From NCBI GenBank assembly GCA_017473015.1, contig JAFUNP010000037.1, positions 1 to 60,066 of the forward strand: a DNA stretch of 60,066 nt, given 5' to 3'. Origin of the DNA: Oscillospiraceae bacterium. GTDB taxonomy: Bacteria > Bacillota > Clostridia > Oscillospirales > Ruminococcaceae. The position numbers and the translations under genes are program-made. Positions 33,084 to 41,140 of the stretch are shown here, piece by piece. How positions within the stretch are numbered: the first letter of the stretch is position 1; every line of letters begins with the position of its first letter. Under the pieces are notes generated by a model, which was not told where the DNA came from, did no database searches, and was given only the letters and a program-made list of their open reading frames with translations.

Positions 33084-33679
33084 TCTTTTATAGCGAATGG
33101 CCGGTAGCCTGCAGCCACCAGTTCTTCATCAAATATTTTTCTGATACCTTTCAGAGCATCTTCAAAACCGCCTTCGAAAACGGTAAAGTCTGAGAACATC
33201 AGATTGAGAGGCATATCGAAATCTTCGATAGTGTAATAGTCTTTATCGCAGAGAACACCCTCGTCATTTACCTTGGTCACACCTTTGAAACGCTGTTTCA
33301 TAGGGCGGGCATCATCAATAAATGCAAAGCATCTGTGGCCCATACCCCATGCGATACCGCATTCCACTGCAGTGCCGCTGTCCGGTTCGTTGCCGCGATA
33401 ATCATTGAGGTTGGCGATGATAATATCTGTTCTTTTGATGTGGTTCAGGTCGTGGGTAAACATCTGCACTTCCATTTCGTGCAGGGTGTTTTCCTTCTTT
33501 TCATATTCTCTGAATTCATCATCAGGGGCAGCATCAGATGGATAAAAACCGATGATGCCGTATTTTTCACAGAGAGCGTGATATTTTTCCTGTGTTTCTT
33601 CACTGTCTGGATAGAAAATTTCTGTGCCGGCAAGGTACGCCTTTGGCATTCTCATCACACCGTTTTTATCAATAAACAT
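33080..33679 (-). CDS. Nucleoside 2-deoxyribosyltransferase-like protein A
   Basis: 199-residue member of the nucleoside 2-deoxyribosyltransferase family, which moves deoxyribose between bases in purine/pyrimidine salvage. PKAYLAGTEIFYPD opens the Rossmann-like fold. DIIIANLNDYRGNEPDSGTAVECGIAWGMG holds the expected catalytic Glu and the conserved Asp residues. It could start at an internal Met (MRMPKAYLAG), which would shorten it by about 8 residues. Its stop overlaps the start of the YfhO gene by 4 nt. A similar protein is encoded next door (33689-34210). Confidence 0.85.
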   Translation of the reverse strand: MFIDKNGVMRMPKAYLAGTEIFYPDSEETQEKYHALCEKYGIIGFYPSDAAPDDEFREYEKKENTLHEMEVQMFTHDLNHIKRTDIIIANLNDYRGNEPDSGTAVECGIAWGMGHRCFAFIDDARPMKQRFKGVTKVNDEGVLCDKDYYTIEDFDMPLNLMFSDFTVFEGGFEDALKGIRKIFDEELVAAGYRPFAIKE

Positions 33680-33688
33680 AAATTCTCC

Positions 33689-34210
33689 TTAAATACCTAA
33701 ATCTTCCTTGGCTTTTTTCAGTGCATCTTCAAAACCGCCCTGTACCACAGTGGCAGGCCCGCTTATCATCAGGTTCAGACAGCCGCTTTCAAAGAAAGCA
33801 CCGTTGTCATCACGCCAGAAAATGCCATCGTTGTGGATGTTGCCGATGTATTTTTCATAGCAGGGGCGCACATCGTCCAGAAAAACATACAGCTTTTTGC
33901 CCTGGGAATAGCCGTAGCCTATTTCAAAGCAGGTGCCGCCGTCCGGCTCCCAGCCGCGGAAATTGTTCACATTTGCAATGATTATGTCGCAGTGATTGAT
34001 AAATTTAATATTGTTGCGGAAAATCTGTTTTGCGGCTTCCTGTTTGCCTTTGGAAAAATCTATTTCATCTCCCAGAGGGTGGCCCATGGCAGGCGAGATA
34101 CCTTCAAACCCCAGCTTATCGCACAAGGCCAGTGCGGCGGCAGCTTTTTCTTTGCCGTCCGGCATAAAGCATTCCGGTCCAGCTATGTAAACAACAGGTT
34201 TTTTATTCAT
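33689..34210 (-). CDS. Nucleoside 2-deoxyribosyltransferase-like protein B
   Basis: 173-residue paralogue of the next gene. KPVVYIAGPECFMPDG opens the fold and CDIIIANVNNFRGWEPDGGTCFEIGYGYSQG carries the catalytic Glu and binding-loop residues. The ATG at 34210 is chosen because AGAGGT lies upstream and the family motif begins four residues later; a longer frame to 34276 runs into the preceding gene. It lies 19 nt after the histidine phosphatase gene and 9 nt before its paralogue, so operonic. Two adjacent family members may have different base preferences, or one may act on a modified nucleotide. Confidence 0.85.
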   Translation of the reverse strand: MNKKPVVYIAGPECFMPDGKEKAAAALALCDKLGFEGISPAMGHPLGDEIDFSKGKQEAAKQIFRNNIKFINHCDIIIANVNNFRGWEPDGGTCFEIGYGYSQGKKLYVFLDDVRPCYEKYIGNIHNDGIFWRDDNGAFFESGCLNLMISGPATVVQGGFEDALKKAKEDLGI

Positions 34211-34229
34211 AATACTACCTCTGAATGCT

Positions 34230-34895
34230 TTATTTGTTGTCTCTGAATTTATTGTTTGCTCTTTCGCAGAAATCATAACCTTTTGGCAGGATTTCTGTCA
34301 CTTCCACCACTTTGTCCCTGGTCCACATTTCAGGTGTGGTTACCAGAGTGAAGCCGCAGCCATTGTCGCTGGTCCATTCGCTGGTAGGTTTGCGTGGGAA
34401 GGCCAGGATTGTCAGCAGCATGGCAATAACACCGCCGTGGGTAACCACAGCAGCATCGTGGATACCGTTTTTCATCATATCCATAAAAATGTCGTCCAGT
34501 GCCATAACAACGCGCTGGGCAAAGTCTGCACTGGCTTCGCCGCCTACAGGACAATAACCGCTTTTAGGGTCCAGCCATGTGGCAAAATTAGGGTCGCGGG
34601 ACATCAGCTCTGTAAAGGTTCGGCCCTCAAATTCGCCGAAATGACATTCACGCATATCGGAAACTATGGTATAGTCTTTGTCCGGGTAGATAATTTCTGC
34701 TGTCTGGATAGTGCGTGTCATAGGGCTTACATACAGCTTTTCAACCCATGGGTATTCAAATGTATCGCGCAGGTATTCCAGGCGTTCAATACCCTGCCGG
34801 CACAGCGGTGAATCTGTACCGCTGCCCAGGTAAAGCCCCTGCAGATTGCCTTCGGTAAGGCCGTGACGAATAAGGTGAAGTTTATATCCTCTCAT
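34230..34895 (-). CDS. Histidine phosphatase family protein
   Basis: Phosphoglycerate-mutase-like phosphatase of 221 residues. The catalytic histidine is in LHLIRHGLTEGNLQG; the second histidine is in VVTHGGVIAML. The acid residue lies in MRECHFGEFEGRTFTEL, and SPMTRTIQTAEII is the second conserved arginine region. Substrates in this superfamily range from sugar phosphates to cobalamin or nucleotide intermediates. The neighbouring deoxyribosyltransferases suggest nucleotide or sugar-phosphate metabolism, by inference. It is the first gene of the long minus-strand run and is divergent from an XRE regulator. Confidence 0.9.
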   Translation of the reverse strand: MRGYKLHLIRHGLTEGNLQGLYLGSGTDSPLCRQGIERLEYLRDTFEYPWVEKLYVSPMTRTIQTAEIIYPDKDYTIVSDMRECHFGEFEGRTFTELMSRDPNFATWLDPKSGYCPVGGEASADFAQRVVMALDDIFMDMMKNGIHDAAVVTHGGVIAMLLTILAFPRKPTSEWTSDNGCGFTLVTTPEMWTRDKVVEVTEILPKGYDFCERANNKFRDNK

Positions 34896-34940
34896 TTATA
34901 TCCTCCAATATATTTTGTTATTTTTAGTCGAAAATTGCTA

Positions 34941-34969
34941 TTTACTTTAAGTTTTTTTTGAGTTATAAT
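34941..34969 (+). promoter_or_regulatory. Promoter of the XRE regulator
   Basis: -35 TTTACT (34941-34946), 17 nt, -10 TATAAT (34964-34969), about 33 nt before the ATG. It lies in the divergent region with the histidine phosphatase gene, so the regulator could also act on that operon. Confidence 0.65.
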
Positions 34970-35001
34970 TTACAAACAGTATTAATTTGGAAGGAAAAAC
35001 C

Positions 35002-35670
35002 ATGAACAGTTTCAGCCGTATCATAACTTTGTTGAGAAAAGAAAAAGGCATAACTCAGAAACAGGCCGCTGCCGATTTGGGCATCAGCCAGGCTTTGCTG
35101 AGCCATTATGAAAAAGGGCTGAGAGAATGTGGTCTGGATTTCCTTATCAAGCTATGTGATTATTACAATGTTTCCAGCGATTACATACTGGGCCGCAGCC
35201 CTGACAGAAACGGCACTGTGCTGACAATGAACGACCTGGAAGGTGCAGAAACCTCCAAAGACAATCATTTTTCCGGCAGTGTATTGCCTGCTATGAACAA
35301 AAGGCTGATTTCTTCCAGTCTGAATATTGTATATGATATGCTGGCCAAAGCCGGAAACAAAGAGCTGACCGGCAAGGTAAGCGACTATCTGATGATGGCG
35401 GTGTACAGAATGTTCCGCACACTGCACCAGTCTGAAAAGAAAAACAGCGCAGGTATGTTCAAAGTTAACAGCAACCTGTTTGAGGGGTATACAAACGGCG
35501 CAATGGAAAGAACCTGTGCGGATATCAATGCTATTCTGGCGGACAAAAATGTTTCCCGTCAGCTGTCAGGTACATTTGAAATGACCAGTGAAAGCATTGC
35601 CGCTGATTATCCAAAGCACGCCACAGGCTTGCTGAACACAGTAAAAACCGCTGAAGATATAGTAAAATAA
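35002..35670 (+). CDS. XRE-family transcriptional regulator
   Basis: Soluble regulator of 222 residues. Residues 1-66 form an XRE helix-turn-helix (LRKEKGITQKQAAADLGISQ, ALLSHYEKGLRECGLDFLIKLCDYY, DYILGRS). The helical C-terminal part of about 150 residues has no recognised domain and may bind a ligand or dimerise. The start at 35002 follows AAGGA; a TTG start 15 nt upstream would overlap this site. It is divergent from the histidine phosphatase/deoxyribosyltransferase operon, which makes that operon a candidate target. It has its own promoter and terminator. Confidence 0.88.
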   Translation: MNSFSRIITLLRKEKGITQKQAAADLGISQALLSHYEKGLRECGLDFLIKLCDYYNVSSDYILGRSPDRNGTVLTMNDLEGAETSKDNHFSGSVLPAMNKRLISSSLNIVYDMLAKAGNKELTGKVSDYLMMAVYRMFRTLHQSEKKNSAGMFKVNSNLFEGYTNGAMERTCADINAILADKNVSRQLSGTFEMTSESIAADYPKHATGLLNTVKTAEDIVK

Positions 35671-35676
35671 CCATGA

Positions 35677-35711
35677 AAAGGCACTGTAAAACGGTGTCTT
35701 TTATTTATTTT
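35677..35711 (+). terminator. Terminator after the XRE regulator
   Basis: AAAGGCACTG (35677-35686) with 35692-35701, two wobble pairs, then TTATTTATTTTT. Confidence 0.8.
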
Positions 35712-35762
35712 TCAGTAACTTTTATTATATCAAATATACAGGTAAAAATCCATATATAATAT

Positions 35763-35794
35763 AAAAAAGCTGAGGCAGAACGCTTCAGCTTTTT
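35763..35794. terminator. Terminator of the acyltransferase-like gene
   Basis: Stem of about 13 bp (35764-35776 with 35782-35794) with one imperfect pair, and A/T tracts on both sides, 18 nt after the minus-strand stop at 35813. Confidence 0.75.
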
Positions 35795-35812
35795 GTTTTG
35801 CGTATATTGTTT

Positions 35813-37036
35813 CTACTGGTGTATTACCTGTGTAAATTCCACACCGTTGGCATGCAGGAATGACCGTATGCCTTTCAGAAATGGAGAATCAGAAACACCG
35901 TGGGTAAAATTGAGACACAGCCGGCCGTTCAGTGATGCGATACAACAGTTAAAAGGACTGTTGCGGCGTGGACTCATCATAATATCCAGGGCAGTGATAT
36001 GGTCCACTGAGTCCGGCAGCATACGGCTGATGTCACCCAGATTTGACACTGTCATACAGCCTTTGTCGCCGCCCATGGCCGCACCCACACGGATAAGCAG
36101 ATTTTTCAAGCTTATAGGAGCATAGCCCACCAGAGGATTTTTTATCAGTCTGGCGATTTTGGTAATACCGGAATGGAGATATTCTTTGTTGTTCTGTTTA
36201 TGCAGCTGTGTGCGGATTTCCCTTATTACCTCCTCCACAGGCTTATCTGTGCCGCTGCTTCGCACAGAGGCATTGGCAAGGAAGGAGAAGTTGTGCAGGG
36301 TTGGGCTTTCAAATTTGTTTCTCAGATTTACAGGCACAGTCAGCACCACATTTTTGCCCATTGAGTAATCCAATGAAAAGATGCCGTAATAGATTATGGT
36401 CAGTATCATTTCATTCAGTGTGCACCGGTAGCTTTTGGCCAGATTTTTTGTCTGTCTGAGATTAAGGCGGAAACTGCTGAACCCCAGCTTTTCACCCTCT
36501 GCCAAAGGTCTGAATTTAAAACCGTTGGAATGGTCCACAGGGTCTTTTATAATCTTATCAGCATTACCAAACTTTATAAAACCGTCTTCACATTCTCTTT
36601 CACTATACACACCCCAGTCTATACCCTCGCCACCGTCCAGCAGGTCATAATATTCCACCAGTAAGGCATTGAGAAAGGTAAAAGCGCCGAAACCGTCAGT
36701 GACAGAATGGAAAGCCTCCAGTATGATTTTATTGTCAGTATAAATAATATTCACAGCCTGTTCAAAAACATTTTTGTGATTGAGGGAGCGAAGAATGGGC
36801 AGAGTGTCGTCCTTTACTGTAACTTTGTCCATTTTTTCGCTGTAATACCATCTGCCATCACTGGTTATGCGGCAACATATCATGGGAAATCTGTCCACCA
36901 TTTTGTCTACAGCGCGCTGCAGCAGTAATGGGTCCACTTTCCTGTCCACTGTCAGGCTGATGCGGTAATTGTTTATAACATTTTCGTTCATAAGGGCGCA
37001 ATGCACAATGGCAGATGTGTCCAGTTTTGATTTCAT
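35813..37036 (-). CDS. Condensation-fold acyltransferase (alcohol acetyltransferase-like)
   Basis: 407-residue protein of the CoA-dependent acyltransferase superfamily, resembling alcohol acetyltransferase/PapA and condensation domains. The catalytic HxxxDG motif is EAFHSVTDGFGAF (about residue 123). NVVLTVPVNLRNKF and NFSFLANASV resemble the second conserved region of these folds. No carrier protein or synthetase is nearby, so a free acyl-CoA acceptor reaction is more likely than peptide synthesis. The ATG at 37036 follows AAAAGGA. A 25-bp perfect palindrome lies at the start site of its promoter. Substrate unknown. Confidence 0.75.
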   Translation of the reverse strand: MKSKLDTSAIVHCALMNENVINNYRISLTVDRKVDPLLLQRAVDKMVDRFPMICCRITSDGRWYYSEKMDKVTVKDDTLPILRSLNHKNVFEQAVNIIYTDNKIILEAFHSVTDGFGAFTFLNALLVEYYDLLDGGEGIDWGVYSERECEDGFIKFGNADKIIKDPVDHSNGFKFRPLAEGEKLGFSSFRLNLRQTKNLAKSYRCTLNEMILTIIYYGIFSLDYSMGKNVVLTVPVNLRNKFESPTLHNFSFLANASVRSSGTDKPVEEVIREIRTQLHKQNNKEYLHSGITKIARLIKNPLVGYAPISLKNLLIRVGAAMGGDKGCMTVSNLGDISRMLPDSVDHITALDIMMSPRRNSPFNCCIASLNGRLCLNFTHGVSDSPFLKGIRSFLHANGVEFTQVIHQ

Positions 37037-37074
37037 ATATATAATCCTTTTCGGTGTTTTCATTATTGGGTAAA

Positions 37075-37130
37075 AATTGTGAAAATAATTTTCACAATTA
37101 ACATTATACATAAAACCCGAAAAAATACAA
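37075..37130 (-). promoter_or_regulatory. Promoter with a 25-bp perfect palindromic operator
   Basis: Minus strand -35 TTGTAT (37125-37130), 16 nt, -10 TATAAT (37103-37108). Directly after it lies a perfect 12-1-12 palindrome (37075-37099; arm AATTGTGAAAAT), which covers the predicted start site. The core TGAAAAT-A-ATTTTCA has the 7-1-7 form of Fur-family boxes, with one change per half from TGATAAT. Repression by a dimeric regulator is likely; which one is inference. Confidence 0.7.
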
Positions 37131-37233
37131 ATATTTTATTAATTTTTGATTAAGAAAAGAAAAAATTCTCATATTTTAGCAAAATAAAAGGACCTGAACT
37201 GCTGATAATATGACCAAAGGAGGTAGTTTTACC

Positions 37234-37455
37234 ATGAAAGAAAAAGATAACAAAAAATATAAAGCACCACGCAAAGACGAGGAAAGAGACTGGCGAGTGA
37301 CACCTGTAATGCTGGCAGAAACTTATGACGAAAGACTGGGAGAAGAGAAAAAAGAGGTGCTGGCCGCCACCATACTGGCAGAGACTTTTCCGGATATGCT
37401 GGATTATGACCGGGAAAAAGAGATAAAGCGGAGAGAGAAAAATGAAAAAGAATAA
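37234..37455 (+). CDS. Small charged hypothetical protein
   Basis: 73-residue highly charged protein (Lys, Glu, Arg, Asp), with no signal peptide or membrane helix. AAAGGAGGT (37216-37224) supports the ATG at 37234; a longer in-frame version from 37210 would include this site. The sequence WRVTPVMLAETYDE, then VLAATILAETFPDML, shows an internal pseudo-repeat (MLAET/ILAET). The last 14 nt overlap the next gene, so the pair is translationally coupled. No family recognised. Confidence 0.65.
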   Translation: MKEKDNKKYKAPRKDEERDWRVTPVMLAETYDERLGEEKKEVLAATILAETFPDMLDYDREKEIKRREKNEKE

Positions 37456-37702
37456 ATATAATTTTCCAAAGCACGCCACAAACAGCAACAACGAAATATA
37501 CAATCAGTTTGTGGAGGATATGTACTACGATGAAAACTTTGACGGCCCGTTGACTGTGGACGACAACGAACGCCCGCCAAAATGGAAGAAAAACGGCAAA
37601 CTGGATATATATCACGCCCACTATGACAACACCGACCCCCACATGGACCCCTACACAGTGGCCCAGCACTATATCGACCGCACACAGCGTCCACACGGAT
37701 AA
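37442..37702 (+). CDS. Small hypothetical protein coupled to the preceding gene
   Basis: 86-residue soluble protein. The start overlaps the end of the preceding gene by 14 nt in another frame; GCGGAGAG at 37428-37435 can serve as its ribosome binding site. The sequence is rich in Asn, Asp, Tyr, His and Pro, and ends in a segment with several histidines (DIYHAHYDNTDPHMDPY). No family recognised. A terminator at 37712-37746 closes the two-gene unit. Confidence 0.6.
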   Translation: MKKNKYNFPKHATNSNNEIYNQFVEDMYYDENFDGPLTVDDNERPPKWKKNGKLDIYHAHYDNTDPHMDPYTVAQHYIDRTQRPHG

Positions 37703-37711
37703 GGCAATATT

Positions 37712-37746
37712 ATAGCCCCTGCCGGAAAGCAGGGGCTATGTTTTTA
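37712..37746 (+). terminator. Terminator after the small gene pair
   Basis: ATAGCCCCTGC (37712-37722) pairs exactly with 37729-37739, followed by GTTTTTA. Confidence 0.9.
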
Positions 37747-37750
37747 TGTA

Positions 37751-37981
37751 TTATTTTTTATCGTCGTCTTTCAGGTCTTTCAGGAAGTCGATAATCTGGT
37801 CGATAACATCATCTGTGAGAAGGTCGTCCAGTTTGTCCATAATTTCTTTCAGTGTTTTGTTTTTTGCCAGTGCTACCAGCGGATTTTTTGTCAGACCAGG
37901 AACCAGTTCTTCCAGTTTGTCTTTAACCTGTTCGTTTGCCAGCAGTTCTTTGATTGTGGATTCAATAGTAAGTTTTGCCAT
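37751..37981 (-). CDS. Small acidic protein resembling a GH3-associated C-terminal module
   Basis: 76-residue cytosolic protein with GGAGG upstream of the start. LTIESTIKELLANEQVKDKLEELVPGL, then PLVALAKNKTLKEIM, looks like the small helical module often appended to glycoside hydrolase family 3 enzymes (ST+gElL.....-L...+PGL....P......TL+E+). Here it stands alone, followed by an Asp/Lys-rich tail. That resemblance is my recollection and not tested. It could be an adaptor or a remnant; its own start and ribosome binding site argue for a real gene. Confidence 0.7.
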   Translation of the reverse strand: MAKLTIESTIKELLANEQVKDKLEELVPGLTKNPLVALAKNKTLKEIMDKLDDLLTDDVIDQIIDFLKDLKDDDKK

Positions 37982-38083
37982 TGTGATAATTCCTCCGATT
38001 ACAATAATTATGTAGACATTTTACCATAAACAACGAAAGAATTACAATATATCAACAAAAATTCATCTGATATTCACATTGGC

Positions 38084-40462
38084 TTATTTAATCACTTTTT
38101 TGGCTATGGAAACTGCGGCCTGGGCATCAGAAGCATAGTAATCGGCACCTATCTGCCGTGCAAAATCGGCGGTAAGAACTGCACCGCCAACCATAACAGG
38201 GATATCGGCAGACTGTTTCAGCAGTGTAATGGTCTGTTCCATGGCTTTTACAGTGGTGGTCATCAGTGCGGACAGACCCACCAGCTGTGCGCCGTGCTGC
38301 ATGGCAGCGTCCACCACAGCCTGCGGCGGCACATCCTTGCCAAGGTCGATAACCTCATAGCCATAGTTTTCCAGCACTGTTTTTACGATATTTTTGCCTA
38401 TGTCGTGAACATCGCCTTTTACTGTAGCAATAATCACAGGGCCTTTTTTCTCAAAATTGCCGCTGCCATTTTCAACAATATATTCATTGATGGCATCAAA
38501 GCCTTTTTTGGCGGCTTCCGCAGAGGCCATAAGCTGTGGCAGGAATATTTTGCCGTTTTCATAGTCTTTGCCCACTTTATCAAGTGCAGGAATAAGTTTT
38601 TCCTGCACTATTTCCAGCGGCTGTTTCACTTTCAGCAGTGATTTCACAAACTTTTTCACCTCTGCATCAAGGCCAAGAGAAATCAGGTCTTCCATGGAGT
38701 ACACATTTGTTTTTACGCTGATATCCGCTGTTTTCTGTGCCTTTTCAGCATTGAAACGGCTGATATATGCACTGCCGCCCACATCAGCGCCGGTCAGCTG
38801 GTTGAAAGCGTAAACAGCGTCTGTCATGGCTGTCGCATTGGGATTGATAATAGGCATCTTCAGACCGCAATACATAGCCATTGTCATAAAGGATGAATTC
38901 AGCAGCTGGCGGTTTGGCAAGCCGAAAGAAATGTTTGAAACGCCCAGAGTGGTTTTTAAGCCAAGCTGTTTTGTCACCATTTCCACAGCGCGCAGTGTTT
39001 CCACAGCGCCCTCCTGCTGTGCTGAAGAAGCCAAGGTGAGACAGTCGATAAATACATCTTCTTTTCTGATACCATGAGCCAATGCATTGGCCAGGATTTT
39101 TTCAGCTATTGCAAAGCGCTCTTGGGCAGTATCGGGAATGCCGTTTTCGTCCAGGGTAAGGCCCAGCACAGCTGCGCCGTATTTTTTTGCTATCGGAAGG
39201 ATGGTATCCAGCTTGTCCTGTTCGCCGTTTACGCTGTTTACAATGGCTTTGCCGTTGCACACACGCAGGCCGGCTTCAATAACTTCCCGGCTGGAGGAGT
39301 CAATCTGCAATGGCAGGTTGCACACAGACTGTATTTTCTTTACAGTCTTTATCATCATTTCCTTTTCGTCCACGCCCAGGTGACCTACATTTACATCCAG
39401 AATGTGAGCGCCGGCATTCATCTGTTCCACAGCCTGACGGGCAATATAGTCCATATCTCCTGTTTCAAGAGCTTTTTTAAACAGGGCTTTGCCTGTAGGA
39501 TTTATTCTTTCACCGATGATGCGCACGCCGTCAATAACCACAGTCCTGCCGGATGAACACACGGCGGACACAGGCTGTCTGGCAGAAATATCTGTTTTTG
39601 TGCGTTGTTTTGCTTTGTCAAAAAAGAATTTCAGCATTTCGGGGGTGGTGCCGCAGCAGCCGCCCACAATATTTACCCCCAGAGCCATGATTTCTTCCAT
39701 GGCGGCGGCAAAATCTTCTTTGGTAATATTGTAAACCGTCTTATCATTTACCAGACATGGCAGACCTGCATTTGGCTTGATAATCAGCGGCTTGTCTGTC
39801 CATTTTTTCAGTTCCTTTGCCATTGGCAGCATTTCCACAGGACCAAGGGAACAGTTGATACCCAGAGCGTCAACCCCCAGAGCGTCCAGAGTGATTGCCA
39901 TGGAGGACAGTGCTGTGCCGGCAAAGGTGTGCATATTCTGTTCAAAGCTCATTGTGGTGAAAACAGGCAGATTGCTGTTTTCCTTTGCAGCCAGAACCGC
40001 GGCCTTTACTTCGTACAGGTCAGTCATTGTTTCAATGAAAATCAGGTCTGCACCTGCGGCTACACCGGCCTTTACCTGCATGGCAAAATCTTCATAAGCC
40101 TGCTCAAAGGTCATTGTACCCATTGGCTCAAGAAGCCGTCCCAGAGGGCCAATGTCCAGCGCCACATAGCCGCCGTGCTTTGCCCGAACTTTTTTAGCCA
40201 GCTGTACACCAGCAGTGATAACCTGCCGCGGTGTATACTGACAGCCAGCCATTTTGTGGGCAGATGCACCAAAAGTATTTGTCAGCACCAGTTTTGAGCC
40301 GGCGGTCATATAGGCATCGTGGACAGATGCAACCACATCGGCGTGGTCAATATTCATAGCTTCCGGGTATTTGCCGGGAGAAATACCGCTGTTCTGCAGA
40401 ACAGTGCCCATAGCGCCGTCCAGCAGCAGTATATTGTCTTTTATATATTCAATTACATTCAT
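38084..40462 (-). CDS. metH: Cobalamin-dependent methionine synthase core (MetH without reactivation domain)
   Basis: 792-residue enzyme that transfers the methyl of 5-methyl-tetrahydrofolate to homocysteine through cobalamin. Domain order: homocysteine-binding Zn barrel (1 to about 290; NCSLGP and GGCCGTTPEM carry the Zn cysteines), pterin-binding barrel (about 310-570; GERINPTGK, LDVNVG), B12 cap and B12-binding Rossmann domain (about 590-792; DVHDIGKNIV supplies the cobalt-ligating His, with VGLSALMTTT and VMVGGAVL). The SAM-binding reactivation domain of long MetH is absent here and is encoded by the next upstream gene. Last gene of the methionine operon. Confidence 0.96.
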   Translation of the reverse strand: MNVIEYIKDNILLLDGAMGTVLQNSGISPGKYPEAMNIDHADVVASVHDAYMTAGSKLVLTNTFGASAHKMAGCQYTPRQVITAGVQLAKKVRAKHGGYVALDIGPLGRLLEPMGTMTFEQAYEDFAMQVKAGVAAGADLIFIETMTDLYEVKAAVLAAKENSNLPVFTTMSFEQNMHTFAGTALSSMAITLDALGVDALGINCSLGPVEMLPMAKELKKWTDKPLIIKPNAGLPCLVNDKTVYNITKEDFAAAMEEIMALGVNIVGGCCGTTPEMLKFFFDKAKQRTKTDISARQPVSAVCSSGRTVVIDGVRIIGERINPTGKALFKKALETGDMDYIARQAVEQMNAGAHILDVNVGHLGVDEKEMMIKTVKKIQSVCNLPLQIDSSSREVIEAGLRVCNGKAIVNSVNGEQDKLDTILPIAKKYGAAVLGLTLDENGIPDTAQERFAIAEKILANALAHGIRKEDVFIDCLTLASSAQQEGAVETLRAVEMVTKQLGLKTTLGVSNISFGLPNRQLLNSSFMTMAMYCGLKMPIINPNATAMTDAVYAFNQLTGADVGGSAYISRFNAEKAQKTADISVKTNVYSMEDLISLGLDAEVKKFVKSLLKVKQPLEIVQEKLIPALDKVGKDYENGKIFLPQLMASAEAAKKGFDAINEYIVENGSGNFEKKGPVIIATVKGDVHDIGKNIVKTVLENYGYEVIDLGKDVPPQAVVDAAMQHGAQLVGLSALMTTTVKAMEQTITLLKQSADIPVMVGGAVLTADFARQIGADYYASDAQAAVSIAKKVIK

Positions 40463-40474
40463 TGTAATATTCTC

Positions 40475-41140
40475 CTATCTGCAGGAAAAATTGCAGTTGT
40501 CTTTGTTGGGGCAGGTGTCGCATTTTCTCTGCCTGTGGGCAGGTTTTGAATCAGCTATGCCCATTATGGCGGTGACTGATTTGGACGGTATCATCATACA
40601 GCTGTCTGTACAGATAACACCGGCAAACTTGTCCGCCTGCAGCAGTGCCAGTATATCCGGCTGCTGTGTGAAAGGAAAATCCCCGTAACCCGGGCTGTAG
40701 CGCCAGGTCAGGTATTTCCCCTCTTTTTTCAGTTCTTCTCTGAGAGTGTTTTCCACGCTGTCACAGCAGCTTTCCACTGCGGCAGTGGCAGCACCGTCAG
40801 CCAGCAGGCCGTGGACAGTGTCCACAGCCATCATGGTGCGGATGAAGCTGTCTGCCCCTGTGCCTGCGGTGACACAGATGATATAACATTCGCTGCAGCC
40901 GGACAGATGATTTTTTATATCCTTCCCGGCAAGTATCAGACCGGTATTGCCGACAGCCACACCGTCAGTCACCGGTTCGATACTGTAGCGGCGAACCACG
41001 CTGCGGGGTGTTACCGCAGCCACACAGCCGGACAGAACCTTATCTGCTATCCGGTCAATATGAGGCGGCACGATGTCTCCCCTGTGGCCGGTATAGCGCA
41101 GCATTTCTGATTTATCTATTGTAAAATCAATTGTTTTCAT
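40475..41140 (-). CDS. Free-standing MetH reactivation domain
   Basis: 221-residue protein matching the C-terminal AdoMet-binding activation domain of methionine synthase, encoded as a separate gene. Residues 1 to about 195 hold the fold, with RYSPGYGDFPF as the AdoMet-binding motif. It should remethylate oxidised cob(II)alamin on MetH using AdoMet and an electron donor. A C-terminal CDTCPNKDNCNFSC set of four cysteines is an addition that could bind zinc or an Fe-S cluster. It lies 12 nt before metH and overlaps the metF-fusion gene by 14 nt, so the three are one unit. Confidence 0.93.
   Translation of the reverse strand: MKTIDFTIDKSEMLRYTGHRGDIVPPHIDRIADKVLSGCVAAVTPRSVVRRYSIEPVTDGVAVGNTGLILAGKDIKNHLSGCSECYIICVTAGTGADSFIRTMMAVDTVHGLLADGAATAAVESCCDSVENTLREELKKEGKYLTWRYSPGYGDFPFTQQPDILALLQADKFAGVICTDSCMMIPSKSVTAIMGIADSKPAHRQRKCDTCPNKDNCNFSCR

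Noticed and set aside
37075-37099. Rex or CRP operator before the acyltransferase gene
   Set aside because: Rex sites have four nt between TTGTGAA and TTCACAA, and CRP sites have six between TGTGA and TCACA; here the spacings are seven and nine.
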